Below, piece by piece: positions 20,791 to 32,063 of a DNA stretch of 64,000 nucleotides. Origin of the DNA: Taudactylus pleione. Its lineage: Eukaryota > Chordata > Amphibia > Anura > Myobatrachidae. The stretch covers positions 7,639,501 to 7,703,500 of the forward strand of contig JAUIMM010000519.1 in the NCBI GenBank assembly GCA_031769625.1. Reading direction: 5' to 3'. Made by a program: the position numbers and the translations under genes. Numbering within the stretch: the stretch's first letter is position 1; each line of letters starts with the position of its first letter. The notes under the pieces were generated by a model that worked only from the letters and a program-made list of their open reading frames with translations, did not search any database and was not told the DNA's origin.

Positions 20791-21800
20791 ACTCGTTCGT
20801 CTCTCCTCGCAGTTTGGCCCGCAACCGCGAGGGAGGTTAGTTTAAAGGCGTCCTGCAGTTGTTTCGGCTGGGCCGTACTTCCGGACATTTGCGGGCGAAA
20901 TGCCCGGGTCGATCGCACTCCCAGTAGAGAGGACCTCTGGTGTCCCGTCGGCGTGCTCCTGTTGACTCCCAGCGCCTGGGCTGGTCCCGCTCGAGGGGCT
21001 GTTGATGTGGGGTCTTGGCCCTCCTTTGGCACTGACCTCCCGCTCGGCCTGTCGGTCCTCTGCCTGTTCCACTTGCTACTTTAGCTGGGACACCTTCTAG
21101 ACCAGCAGGAGTGCATTGGTCACCTCCTTGACGCAACCCTCCAGTGGGCTGAGGTGTGGTTTGGGGGAGCAGCTGACTGGGTGCGCCGGCCGGAGGGCCA
21201 CGGAGCAGGAACCAAACTCTTCGTCCTGATCTTTTGCCAAGGCCTTCTCCAGCACCTTGTGGAACATAAGGCAGGGGTCCTCTTTGATCCTGTCCTGGAA
21301 GTAGTGGCATAGGGGCCTACTCCTCAGACCTGCCATGAATAGGTCCCGTAAGACTGGGTCTGTGTTCCCGGCCAGCCAATCTGCATCCTGTCGGGTCTGT
21401 ATCCGATCTGCACAATGTTGGAGGGCGTTGGCAAATTAGAAGATTGACTGACTGGATCCGAGCAAATAAATGTTTCCGGAGGTTGGTTGGTGTAGATCGG
21501 TCCCCATAAGTGGCCTTCAAGATTTTGAATACCCTCTTGAGGTCCTTCCTCTAGTTGAGGGGGCGGTTGGTGACGGATTGTTTTGTTTCCCCCAGGAGGA
21601 CCTGCAGTGCCGACTCCACCTGGTCCATCTAGTCGTCCAGTTCCATGTTCTGTCCATCGAACTTCTGGAGGAGTTGCACGGCAGCTCCGATGGCCATGGC
21701 GACCCGAGGGGCAAAAATTGGGTCCGCCGTCCCTGATGGGTGTCGGGGGGTTGGAGGCTGGTTCCGTCATCTTCGCTGGGGATCCTCCGGCTTGCATCAG
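20791..21800 (-). pseudogene. Gypsy gag, with damaged zinc knuckle
   Basis: Overlapping broken frames encode a capsid-like part (MAGLRSRPLCHYFQDRIKED) and a nucleocapsid motif YWECDRPGHFARKC at about 20890-20935. The motif fits C-X2-C-X4-H-X4-C except that the first cysteine has become tyrosine (a TGC to TAC type change). The start is probably in the frame near 21790 (ATGACGGAACC on the minus strand), just inside the primer-binding site. Several frameshifts interrupt it. Gag would form the particle and bind element RNA. Confidence 0.75.
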
Positions 21801-21818
21801 ATCCTGCCAGCAACGCCA
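21801..21818 (-). promoter_or_regulatory. Primer-binding site, tRNA-Ser-like
   Basis: On the minus strand this reads TGGCGTTGCTGGCAGGAT, starting two bases inside the 5' LTR. Its complement ends in CCA. From memory it agrees at about 16 of 18 positions with the 3' end of vertebrate tRNA-Ser(UGA). Confidence 0.6.
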
Positions 21819-21820
21819 AA

Positions 21821-22729
21821 TGTAAGAGGGGCAGGGGGTGGGCTAATGTGTGTGCTTGCTGCCGTGCACGTGTGGCGGGATACTTGCCTCTCGCACCCCG
21901 TGGCTCTCACCTTCAGGCCACCAAGGTTACTCCTACCGACGGTCCTGGTCTCTCTGGTTCGACACAGCCGGTGCCGGTCTACCCTGTAAGATGGGCCGGA
22001 CACGCTGAGCCTCTAGAAGGGACCTTGGTGCCACAAGACTGACTGACAGACCTTACGGGGAATAGAAGATGGTCACTTTTGGCCTCAGACTTGTTACACC
22101 CACGTGCCAGGCACCGGGTGCAACCGAACGAAAACTCCCGAGGAGGGAAAAAGGGGAGAGGGGATAACACACACAACAATGATGCAACATACGAACACAG
22201 AATGCGCTCACTGGTTGTACTCTTGTCCCCTTGATGGGCGGGTGGTCCTGGTCACAACCCCTGCAAGAGAGCACAGCAGCCTAGCGCTGTATGAGGACAA
22301 TACCTGCGGCCTAGCGCCGTATGGGGACAATGCAGTTCTATATGACAACAATGCCTGCGACCTAGCGCAGTATGAGAACAATGTCTAACAAAGGGGATAC
22401 AGTGGCCTCTGCCTAACGCTGCACAGTGGTGGTCCAGTGGGTGAACAATGATACACAGTAATCCAACAGAGCAAGCAAAAGGGCCTCACTGAGGGCTTAC
22501 CTGATCCGCTGACCTGCATCCTGGACTCCTTCCAGCGATGATCCGGCAACTCCTGCACACCACGCCGGGCTTTAAATAACCCACCGCACGGCCCTCTTGG
22601 GTTGATGATGCAGCGGGCCCTCATTAGTCCACCGCATCACCCGGTGATGACGCGCCACACCGTGGCGCACCTGGCGACGCGGGTTCCGATCCCCGATGGA
22701 GTCTTCATGGGGGATGGGGCCCTCCCACA
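21821..22729 (-). repeat. 5' LTR of the Gypsy element
   Basis: 909 bp, begins and ends with the same TGTGGG and CTTACA ends as the copy at 15767-16858. It has a shorter 30-bp repeat array and an extra GC segment near the outer edge (22703-22720). Confidence 0.9.
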
Positions 22730-22739
22730 CCAAGATCAA

Positions 22740-23175
22740 CAAAATATTTCAGAGTATTTAGTATTTTCAGTTAATTTTGCATATTAAGAGTACTTGTCCC
22801 GTAAATGGTAATTACCCAAATTACATAATCTACGTAGACGCTCGCGAAATAGATTTGCATCTGGTATTTAATTTCCTTCCAGCTTGTAAGCTCCTGCATT
22901 GAAGCTTTCTGAAGTATTGGTTGTGATCTCGTTTTTTTTTCCAAAATCTTTAAATTCTTTTCAAAATCCATGGTCCAGCTTGTATACAGATTATAGAATT
23001 ATTTTCACATTCAAAGTAATGCAGAAAGGCCTGGGCCAGAATTTAGCATCTTGTCTCATGTGATTCCAGCATACAACCCGCTGTCCATTTGGAAGTAAAG
23101 TGTGAAAATAATTTAAAATGGCTCGTTCCCTGTCTGTAACCACAATTACCTTGTTAGAATTCAATTGTGGACAGT
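22740..23175 (-). pseudogene. MULE-like transposase fragment (catalytic region)
   Basis: The minus-strand frame reads NSNKVIVVTDRERAILNYF and then RVVCWNHMRQDAKFW. This fits the MULE transposase pattern in which an aspartate after a beta strand (VTD) is followed by a C-W-x-H motif. Further along, a LTSWKEI segment falls where these proteins have their post-catalytic N-x-E/W-K-E region. Stops follow. The Gypsy element has split it from the continuation at 15131-15766. Confidence 0.55.
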
Positions 23176-23511
23176 GGCCCTGATTCAGAGCTGCTTGCAA
23201 AAAGCGAGCGCTCGCTCTGAATCAGGGCGGCCGTTTTTTTTTTTTTTTTAAAACTGTCTCCTGGCCGCTCGCGACTATCGCGATTATCGGGCTTGCGACG
23301 AGACCCTTGTGGTAGGGTCTCGTTCCCGCAAGCCCCAGTGAGCTTCCTGAAAGCAGAAAGCTCGCTACTGACATCACGAGCTTTCGATCAACATCGACAG
23401 CCACCCCATTTGTAGCGAGCCCCGGAGTGAGTGAATTTCTCACTCGCTCCGGGGCTTGCGTGCGCAGTGCCCCACCATCGACCCGCTTGCGAGTGGGTCT
23501 GAATCAGGCCC
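23176..23511. mobile_element. GGGCC-ended element (copy D)
   Basis: The ends GGCCCTGATTCAGAGC and GGTCTGAATCAGGCCC are inverted. AGT is duplicated exactly (23173-23175 and 23512-23514). It interrupts the MULE-like relic directly upstream of its NSNKV codons. Confidence 0.85.
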
Positions 23512-23514
23512 AGT

Positions 23515-23998
23515 GTTCAAGTAGACATTGAATGAAAAGTCAGATATTTCTGGTTTCATGTTAAGGAAAGGCTGCTGGTATCAGTGGTGATTCATCACCC
23601 ATTAAATGATAAAATACAAGTGTGGTAACCTAAAAATCATCTAAATTGAATGTTGTATTGTAAGACAACAGGACAGTCAAATCTTTTTCTGTTTGTATAA
23701 TAGTTTGGAGTGCCTTCAAAAAATGTTTGGTACCTATAACCAGATGACAGTGCAGCACTAGACAGGGGAGGTCCAGATGAGAGAGCGCGAACAACGGGGT
23801 GTCTAGGAGTATGTGCAGTGGTCTGTCTACAGGTATTGCAATACTATTTCAATAACAAAGGATAAGGTAAAGATGCTGGTAGATTACATCACCATCTCTA
23901 TGCATGAGTATTTGCTTCAGTGGTCATATTCCAATGGAGATGGCTGCGTCCTTGTTTGTTGGAGATGACGATCGTTTTGCCTAGAGGGCTTGTTCACA
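23515..23998. other. Non-coding or decayed coding DNA
   Basis: This lies between two MULE-like pieces. It may be decayed transposase DNA, but I see no motif. Confidence 0.4.
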
Positions 23999-24480
23999 TT
24001 ATGACAGGTGAAAGTAACACTGCATTATATAAATAGGTTGTAGTAAAAGTAATTGACAAACTTTCAAACAAATCACATATATACAATTTGGTTTCCAAGT
24101 TGGGTTCCAGGCTTTAAAATTGTTTAATGCCTCCAGGATGCATGCTGATGTTTCTTGCTTGGTTACAAATGCACCAACTACCGCATAGCAGACATTTGTT
24201 CCTACAAACAGAAAAAAAGTGGTAGTGTATATTGAGAAGGACAGTATGTCACATCTAATAGAGTTATCTGGTTGCCATAATTCTGTAACATCTTTTTTTG
24301 ACACTCTGTTTGAGAGCAAAAGAGAAATATATTATCCGTCATTTCATCAGCAGTATTTGGTCTACAATAAACAATGATTTTTGGATTTTTCTGCTGCTAT
24401 TGCTTCAAAAAGTTACTTGGTCCTTTTGCTGAGTTCCGTCTGGCATATTTTCTATTACACATTACATTAGCGATATATTT
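23999..24480 (-). pseudogene. MULE-like transposase fragment, second type
   Basis: The frame reads VGTNVCYAVVGAFVTKQETS and then LEALNNFKAWNPTWKPN. This is the conserved run seen in MULE/CARF-like DDE domains, where a VG-x-F strand and W-N-P-x-W precede the second catalytic aspartate. A frameshift upstream moves the expected LLDVTY (first aspartate) segment to another frame. It is on the same strand as the other MULE pieces, but its position in the protein overlaps theirs, so it is probably a second element. Confidence 0.55.
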
Positions 24481-25016
24481 TATGTTGGGGTAAAACAGTC
24501 TTCATAGTTTTGGTGGAGGTCCTGCACCTGGAAATAATTATTTCAAATGTCTCATCATTTCAATTTTTTTTATGGTGCAAACTATTTTTTTCTGTACTTG
24601 GATGTCAACTTTTTCTTGTATGTTTGTTTGCAAACTGTCAATTAAGATTATTTAATTACAAACATTTCACATGTTTGTTTCGGTATTATTTATGTAGTGC
24701 TTTAACAGACATTATCATACTCTAAAATATGTAACTGTGTAAAGTAATTTGACTTTGACTTTTCACATTTGGCATTTGTCAATTTTAAATGTTTGTTTTG
24801 TCAAAAAAAAAATACTTGTCTAAAGTAATTAATTTATCCAAAGATAAATTTTATATCTTCAAAATTCACATTGAAAAAAAAATAGCAAAAAGCTTAAAAT
24901 AAAGCATATATTTTTTTAAAAAATAACACCAATTAGTAATTTAAACATGTGCATAAAGTACTATTTTACTTACGAGCTTCATTAAACATTACCTATTTTA
25001 AATGTACTTCATTATA
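24481..25016. other. AT-rich non-coding DNA
   Basis: Long A/T runs, with no gene or repeat border recognised. Confidence 0.5.
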
Positions 25017-25550
25017 CAGGGTTGCCCAAAAGTAGGTATTGATTACTAGGCTGAAGGGCAGCATATTCAATATTGTCCATCTTTTTTAATCTCGTAGGTG
25101 CTCGAAATATCCTCCATCAACATTGCACCATTCCTGCAGCCTGTCCTTTACACTGTGACACACAGTAACACACAAATTATGGTTAGCACCAATGTCAACA
25201 AAGGCTTGAGAGATGAACTCCTTAATTTCGTCCACTGTGAGAGGCTTCAGCTGAAATACCTTGTCCTTTACTATGCCCCCAAAAAATAAGTTCATTGGTG
25301 TGAAGTTGGGTGTATGTGGCGGCCATTCAGTGCTACTATATTGTCTGATCCAATGCTGTGGGAAGGTGTTGTTAAAGTATTCCCGTACAGCCAAAGCAAA
25401 TTCAAATAGGGGAGTCGCACCAACTGTCACCCCAAATGCTGCCAAACATCACTGGCAGTTGGTGTGGCTCCCCTATTTGATTTTTGGACCGCACTGCAGC
25501 CACACCTCTGGAGCCGCCACTGACTGTACACCTACTATTGGGCCACCCTG
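25017..25550 (-). mobile_element. Internally deleted Tc1/mariner-type element
   Basis: The ends CAGGGTTGCCCAAAAGTAGG and (reverse complement of the right end) CAGGGTGGCCCAATAGTAGG are 22-bp imperfect inverted repeats, flanked by TA on both sides (25015-25016 and 25551-25552). Only 534 bp remain, carrying the last third of a transposase. A 25-bp internal inverted repeat (25402-25426 against 25455-25479) marks the deletion scar. Confidence 0.75.
25086..25405 (-). pseudogene. Mariner-like transposase C-terminus
   Basis: About 105 residues show VREYFNNTFPQHWIRQYSST, then EWPPHTPNFTPMNLFFGGIV and NVDGGYFEHLR. These match the end of a Tc1/mariner-superfamily transposase, where EWP-x-R/H-SPD-LTP-D-F precedes the final catalytic acidic residue. 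Here that aspartate position reads N (TPMNLF), so catalysis would be lost even if the rest were present. The WPP...LTP...GGHFEHL pattern is one I know mainly from arthropod elements. That observation is from memory. Confidence 0.75.
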
Positions 25551-25552
25551 TA

Positions 25553-26997
25553 TATAATTCAATGAATGAATAGTATGCCAAACAATTAATATAAAGAAGG
25601 TAAAATATAGTAAAGGATGAAAAGTTACAGAAATCCATCTGGTCACTCATCCCCAAGTCTGTGCTATCAATTTTGTAATGTCTTTCATGTAAGCCATCAA
25701 TCATATAAATGCTTTTTTTTTTTAACATATTAGGAACAGTTGTCTTCCATGCTCCTCGCTAGAACATCTAGTTACCAAACAAATATTGGATGTAATTTAA
25801 TATACCTTATGCATTTTATTGTTATTTGGGGGGAGAGGATGTCCCGTTATGTATGTAGTGTAAGTGGTTCTACTTTAACACACAGTTAATTTTGTGTAAG
25901 TGGTTAAGAAATTATAATTATTACTCGTTAAAAATATTAGTATTTTTAAAAACACATTTCATTAATGTGTATACATGTACATATGAAAGTACAGTTGAAT
26001 GGTTTTATTTAATTTTTCATCTAAAACCTTTAATAGCTACCACAGTACTGTCAATTTGAATTAAAGTTCACACTGTGAAAGAGTTAATTTTATATAGACA
26101 CAGTAAGTCTTACCTGTCCAATATCTGTATGGAATTTCTGTTCCGATACTATAGGGAATTTGGTGACATTGATGCCTTTTATGTTTCACTATGTAGAAGA
26201 CTTTCATTGATCCTCTTTACAGCATTATTTTTTCTGTTTCAAACATTATCTACAGTACATTAACAAGAAAAAAATATGTTAATTGTGTTATACAATGTGA
26301 AAATATTTATTAAGACATTCTGATTATCTTTCTACAGTACAGTATATTGTTTTAATTGTATAATCGTTCAAAAACGACTTGTTGAATGAATTTACCTTAA
26401 AATTGGGGAACCTAATATGTGCAATGTGGATTTCAGCTGGGCAGTCCAATATTTTTTTGCTCTGTTATAGAAAATCTTTGATCTTCTTTCTTTGAAATGT
26501 GTTTAGTTATTCTGAGTATTAAGTTTTAATCATCATCAAATTGTAAGGAACCGGAAGTTCTGCTGTGCCAGACAGATGGAGTTTATATTTATCACAAAGT
26601 TATTTTTATACTCCCCTTTCTGACCGCCGGAATGTCCGCTGTCGGGATATTGATCGTATCCCGTCCGTGAACACTATTTACATCATCCAATACCAGAACT
26701 TTCAGTTTCACATTTTTCATTCATTCATTTGCTACTTTTAATGCCACATTTGCCATTTCAGTTCTGTATGTTTGAGCACAAAAAAAGCTCTTTATAGGTT
26801 TAAATTCTATGCTGGGACCTGTAGTCCATAAAAAAAATAAATGTATATTTGCATTGTGTTTTTTTACTCTTTTTATAATTGATGGAGAGATAGGCAGTAG
26901 ATATGTATGCCTGAGCTGGTGCATCAGACAGAGTTGTTATATTCACAGTTTATTGTTATTCATTTCTGTGTTCTTAATTATTGTGTATACATTTTTT

Positions 26998-27000
<3 letters not shown>
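25553..27000. other. AT-rich non-coding DNA
   Basis: No gene or repeat border is recognised. Several long T runs are present. Confidence 0.5.

Positions 27001-27032
<32 letters not shown>
27001..27032. repeat. (TA)n microsatellite
   Basis: A pure TA run of about 32 bases. Confidence 0.95.
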
Positions 27033-27034
<2 letters not shown>

Positions 27035-27806
27035 CAATATCTAATTTTTTTGATGTTTATTGAATTTTTTTCTGCCACATCAGTATACTTTTATTTTATA
27101 TAAGCACATTTCCACTAGTGGTTATCCTTCCTTCTACATGCCTCCACCAAAGGCAGATAAGTTTATTACCTATTAATGGCCATAGGAAACCACAGAACTA
27201 ACTACAATCAAAATAGCACAACCCTGAAACATAACAGTCAAAGAAGAGATGGGAATGCAGTGTACCCCAGATGCTTACTAGGGATATTAAGGAATGGACG
27301 TAAAGGTCATTCCCAAACGTGCAATTTTTTTTTATTTATCCTATTTGGGAGATACTTCTATCCTTTGGATTTCCAAAGCTGCACCTACAGCATACACCTT
27401 GTCTCCATATGTCATGGGGTACGGGAAGTCTGGCACGGGTGAGTCGCCAGGTCTCGAGCGACCCGGCTTGCATAGAGCATCTCTTTCGGACGAAAATGTG
27501 CCTTAGTCACAATTGGACAATGCGATAAACTGCATCACTCGACTGCACCGATTCATTTGCTATGTAACACTTGTACTGTATATTTTTGTGCGACTGGGTC
27601 TGTATACGAAGCACAACAGAACCTGGCGTGGAAAAAAGCAGTGGCCTCTGGGTCATAGCACTTAGTATACTGATTCAGCCTCAGTCGCACAGATATTCAA
27701 TTGTCGCATATCAAATTAATCAGTGCAGGATCTTGAAGCTGTTTGTCGCATCCAGTTGCGATTAAGATGCTTTTTTGGGTGAAAAAGACTCTGGGTCACA
27801 TGGGAC
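27033..27806. other. Non-coding DNA with a possible decayed repeat
   Basis: From 27415 to 27760 the base composition changes (GTCGCATATCAAATTAAT and GTTTGTCGCATCC motifs), suggesting an old inverted-repeat element. The borders are not clear. Confidence 0.4.
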
Positions 27807-27809
27807 CTG

Positions 27810-28287
27810 GGGCCTGATTCAGACCCGCTCGCAAGCGCTATGCGCTCGCAAGTGGGTCAATGGCCCGCGTGCGAGAGCGAGAAATCACTCGCTCCGGCGC
27901 TCGCATCCAAAAGGGACGGCTATCTATGTTGATCGACAGCTCGCCCCATTTGGTAGGCGGGTTGGGGGGGTGGCTGGCCAAACTGAGGCGTTCCTGAAGG
28001 AACGCCTGCCATTTGAGGGCGGTCCCACTGACATCACGAGTGATGTCAGTGGTGAGCTTCCGGCTCTATTAGAGCCGGAAGCTCACTGAGGCTTGCGGCA
28101 GACGAGACCCTACCACAAGGGTCTCGTCGCAAGCCGCTATGGTCGAGAACATTGCGACCATCACCTGGCCGCTCGCTAAACCTGTGGGTGGTCACCCACA
28201 GCTAGCGAGTAGCCAGGAGGCCGGACTGAAAAAAAAAAAAAAAACGCCCTTCAGATCTCCGGCAGCGAGCGGGTCTGAATCAGGAAC
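27810..28287. mobile_element. GGGCC-ended element (copy E)
   Basis: The ends GGGCCTGATTCAGACCCGCT and AGCGGGTCTGAATCAGG are inverted. CTG is duplicated exactly (27807-27809 and 28288-28290). The interior repeats ACATCACGAGTGATGT and GACGAGACCCTACCAC palindromes shared with copies A, D, F and G. Confidence 0.85.
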
Positions 28288-28290
28288 CTG

Positions 28291-28826
28291 GTGTGCAGAG
28301 TAGAACTGTTTGGCATGACTACAACAGTAGTGTAAGAAGACATCTGTAGGTAAGGGTATGCTCCGCCTAAGCCTGCCACATAAATTGCCTCCCAAAACTG
28401 GCATCTTTTGATATAAAAACATTGAATCTATGAAAGGAAGACAAGTGTGCAGCCCAGCACCGCTGTTTGACTAAGAAACCATGACACACTTATTAATCTA
28501 GTTGGGTGGTCTGCAGTCTTATCAGGAGCCCGAGCTTTATCAGAGATCTAATCCTCTCTGATGAGAACTGTACTCCATCTGGCCACAGAACATCACTGGC
28601 TGCCCTCTGTATGTCATACCTAACCAGTGGAAGTTACAGAAAGAAGGTATTTTAGATACACCCACAAATGTTAACCAGATACAGGGGGTAGAGAGAATCT
28701 TGACTCAAGGTTAAATTTGGTAATAGAGCTTTGAGAGCAATATCCTGACTTAGATAGCATTTTGATACCACCTTCAGTTAGAATGAAGACTTTGTACATG
28801 ACAGTTCTGTTCACATGAGACCGCAT
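28291..28826. other. Non-coding DNA
   Basis: Nothing recognised. Confidence 0.5.
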
Positions 28827-28951
28827 AGCCAACCTGTGACTCTTCAGCTGTTGTGAAACTACAAGTCCCAGCATGATTTACCAGCTGTTTGGTAAAAGGA
28901 TATGCTGGGACTTGTAGTTTCACAACAGCTAACGAGCCACAAGTTGGCCAG
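28827..28951. repeat. Small palindromic element with CTACAAGTCCCAGCAT core
   Basis: The arm AGCTGTTGTGAAACTACAAG is repeated as its complement around a 30-bp centre. The outer arms (TAGCCAACCTGTG and ACAAGTTGGCCA) are also inverted. Confidence 0.85.
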
Positions 28952-29181
28952 TCCTGATATAAGGTGGCCTTCATATAGTCCTGCCAGTTCAGACACCCAT
29001 CCTACTGTGTCAATAGCCAGCAAGAAGATAACTTTCAGTGGAGAGAGTTAAAGTCAAAGTAGTCAGGGGGTAGGAATAACCATATCTTCAATGCTAAGGG
29101 GGTTTAATTGTCCTGTGGAACACTGGGCACTTGAATGTGAAGAACCTCTCTGAGGAAAATATGATCATCTTAGTGTTAATT

Positions 29182-29524
29182 GTAGTTCCGGTGCCGGACC
29201 TAGAGAAAGGGCACATCTGCGTGAAAGGGGGCGTGGCAAAGGAAAAGGGGGCATGTCTTTAAGATGCATCCTCATTTTGTCACTCTTGGGGGCTGCCCCG
29301 CATGTCCGTAAGTGCCGGCGCACACACCCAAGTGCTGCGATCAGTGTGAATGGATGCTGGCATCCATTCACCGGTGGTGACCGATACACCTCAGTTTTCC
29401 CCACCTGCGGGATGGCACCCACAGGCTATTTCAGTGGGGCGACGGAGGGCAGGGTGCTTTTTGCCCTTTAGAAATAGGGCCGGGCGCGGCGCTCCTCCAA
29501 AACAGCCTAGCGGGAATGCTATAT
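29182..29524 (+). repeat. GC-rich dispersed repeat, copy 2
   Basis: Same order and orientation as 9604-10008, ending in the identical AACAGCCTAGCGGGAATGCT. It is shorter by internal deletions. Confidence 0.7.
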
Positions 29525-31367
29525 CTGGAATGATAGACAATTCACACTAAAGGAAGTTTGACATTTTTTCACTGAAGTAAGATAGAATGGGCCAAACTTT
29601 GAACTTTAAGGGGTGCCTATAGTACTGCCCTGACCATCCTGTAAGAAAGATGAGATGTTTGCCAAAGTGTGAATTTGTTTCCTTTGCACACTCTACGATA
29701 GTTTTTCAGATAGACTAGTTTCATGTCCTAATAATGGTCTGTATTGTGAGTCAGACAGCCCCTTAGCACCAAGAATTATGGCCTCACCAGCCATGCCACT
29801 AAAGCCAACCGAGCTAAGTTGTTAACAAAGGGCCTTGACATACAGGGGTCTTACCTGAGAGGCAGCCTCCAAGGCTATTCATTTAACATGCTTAGAATGT
29901 CAGCTTACCAAGATCATCTTTTGCAAATCCAATGCCAATAGAATAATTGGACACCCTCTATTTTGCCTTCTGGAGTATCCAAGGCAGAAAATGTATTGAA
30001 GTTAAAATAAATTAATTCAATTCTAGTCAGTATATCCATGGAGCTCCTAATGTTATATATTAGAAATGTCCTTGGAACACTAATGCAATGCTAAGCCACA
30101 TTGCGGTTTGTCCATGAGGAAATTATGTCAAGCTCCAGTCGATCCCCACCTTTCAACAAGCTGGTTGAAGGCCTCATAGGGAAGAGAGCGCTCACCAGAA
30201 TGAATGGCTTGCCGGCTCAGAAAGTAATCTTCCCAGTTGTCTACCCCTTAAGGAACACAGTTAACAATAACAGAACATACCTTACTTGCCCAGTGGACTA
30301 TTTTTACTGGGTTTTTTTTTTTAATTGGCAAAAGGCTCAGGGTTCCACTTTGGTTTTCTTGTGCCAACACTGAGGCATTGGTGTGGATCAGCAGCGCCCT
30401 GAGCTCAATAATGATTTTGGGCAACTTTGCTTCATCAGGGAGCCTAATGCACTGCATACATCACCAATCCCTGCAGGCTGGCAACCACTGGCCATAATGG
30501 TTCACTCCCAAATGAAAAGTGGGCAACCCTAATTAGCGTTAATTCAAGCACCCTGCACCTGGTGGTGTGTCACTTTCTGCTCAGTGTCAATAGCAATACA
30601 GAACTCGGCTAAACAAAGACAAAAATGCCAACCAGTCTTTGAATAATAGGAAAAAGAGCCTACACATAAAAACTGTTAATGTCCCCCAGCACAAGCTCCT
30701 GCACCACTAAAGGTGTCTGCCTGAATGATTCTGCCAGGCGATCTCTGCAAAACGCCAAAGAACAGGTGCAGGGAAAAGTACATTCTCCAAGACCCAGTCC
30801 AGACATGGTGCTATCCTGGCTCTATTGTGTAGCTCACATAGTCATTGGCTCCTTCCTAACCCTTCCCTAGCCATAAGACATGAATGACAGCTGGGGGAAG
30901 GGACTGTAGTGAGTGACAGCCTAGCTTCCTGGAACACTGTGCTGCAGAATGGTGACCAAAAACAAGAGGAGCTAGTAGAAGTGGCGGCAGTGAAATAAAA
31001 TATAAACTTTGATATTGATACAGCAGCTCAAAAACACTCCATGGGTACTAAATTAAAAAGTAACCGCATATTGATGGAGGTATGTTGAGAGGAGATGACA
31101 ACTTCAATGAAAAAAATAAAATGTATATGACTGCCTACGCCAACATAAGGACCCTTTAAATGCCACACTTAGCAGTACTCCCCCCCCCCCCTAAAAAAAA
31201 AAAAGTTATGTGGATACACAATTATAGGAACAAAGGTCACATGAATCATACTTCCACAACAAGATAAGATGTGTGCAACACAACTATTGAGCATGGACAA
31301 ATTTAGCAAAGGTTTTTAGAAGGAAGGGGAAGGCACATGGGATGGGCAGTGTACAAATAGGTTACAC
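29525..31367. other. Non-coding DNA
   Basis: No coding or mobile-element signature is visible. Short poly-C/poly-A tracts lie at 31180-31203. Confidence 0.5.
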
Positions 31368-31370
31368 ATA

Positions 31371-31532
31371 GGGCTATAAAGGGAGAGTTTTTAGAAGTGG
31401 CGGTGTTGCCCATAGCAACCATTCAGATTTTACTTAACATTTATCTAGAACCTTCTAGAAGCTAATAGCTACAATCTGGTTGCTATGGGCAACATCTCCA
31501 CTTCTAAAAACTCACTTTAGTAAATATACCCC
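31371..31532. mobile_element. Palindromic MITE, PIF/Harbinger-like
   Basis: AGTTTTTAGAAGTGG...GTTGCCCATAGCAACCA is repeated as its complement. The outer ends are GGGCTATAAAGG and (reverse) GGGGTATATTTACT. The 3-bp flanks are ATA and TTA, compatible with a TWA target. Confidence 0.75.
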
Positions 31533-31535
31533 TTA

Positions 31536-32063
31536 GAGTTTAGAGGACCCTGTCTATAAGGGGTTACACTATATATGGGAGAGGGGGTGTAGAGAAAGGA
31601 AGAGGTGAGGACTGGAGTTGGTGGAGGGGTAAGTGTCGGTCAACAAGGTCATTAGGTCGACAGGTAATTGGTCGACATTCAAATGGTTGACACAAAAAAT
31701 CTTGACATGTGATTTTTCAGAATTGTTAAATTTAGGGTTAGGCTAAAATAACAAAAAATTCATGCTTATCTTCCTTTTTATTGTAGACCTATCAACCCAC
31801 AGCCAGTTGTGTAACCTTCCTAAAAAGGAATAGAAAAGACAGGATTTTGTACTTTTTCTGTGAATCCATTTGTAATACTGGATTTTGTATGGTGGTGAGT
31901 GGAGCCTAGCACTTTAAAACAAACTTTTGAAAATTAGTTCCCGCATAGGCCAAATTCCTCAGTTAATCCTAACTAAGCCCCAGGCAGAGATGGGAAAAAG
32001 GAGAGAGAAAAACCACAGGATTTAACTGTCCCAACAGAAAGAGGGCTAGAAAAACATACAGAA
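31536..32063. other. Non-coding DNA
   Basis: Nothing recognised. The GGTCGACA-type repeats at 31640-31710 (GTCGACAGG, GTCGACATT) are short and local. Confidence 0.5.

Larger units (their letters stand above)
15767..22729 (-). mobile_element. Ty3/Gypsy LTR retrotransposon, full-length but dead
   Basis: Two LTRs with TGTGGG...CTTACA ends (minus-strand sense) enclose a primer-binding site, gag with a zinc knuckle, aspartic protease, reverse transcriptase, RNase H, integrase and a polypurine tract, in Ty3/Gypsy order (RNase H before integrase). Frameshifts and stops occur in every domain. The LTRs differ mainly in repeat number. The flanks GCAA (15763-15766) and CCAA (22730-22733) could be a 4-bp duplication with one change. 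It inserted into a MULE-like relic, whose fragments flank it on the same strand. Confidence 0.92.
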
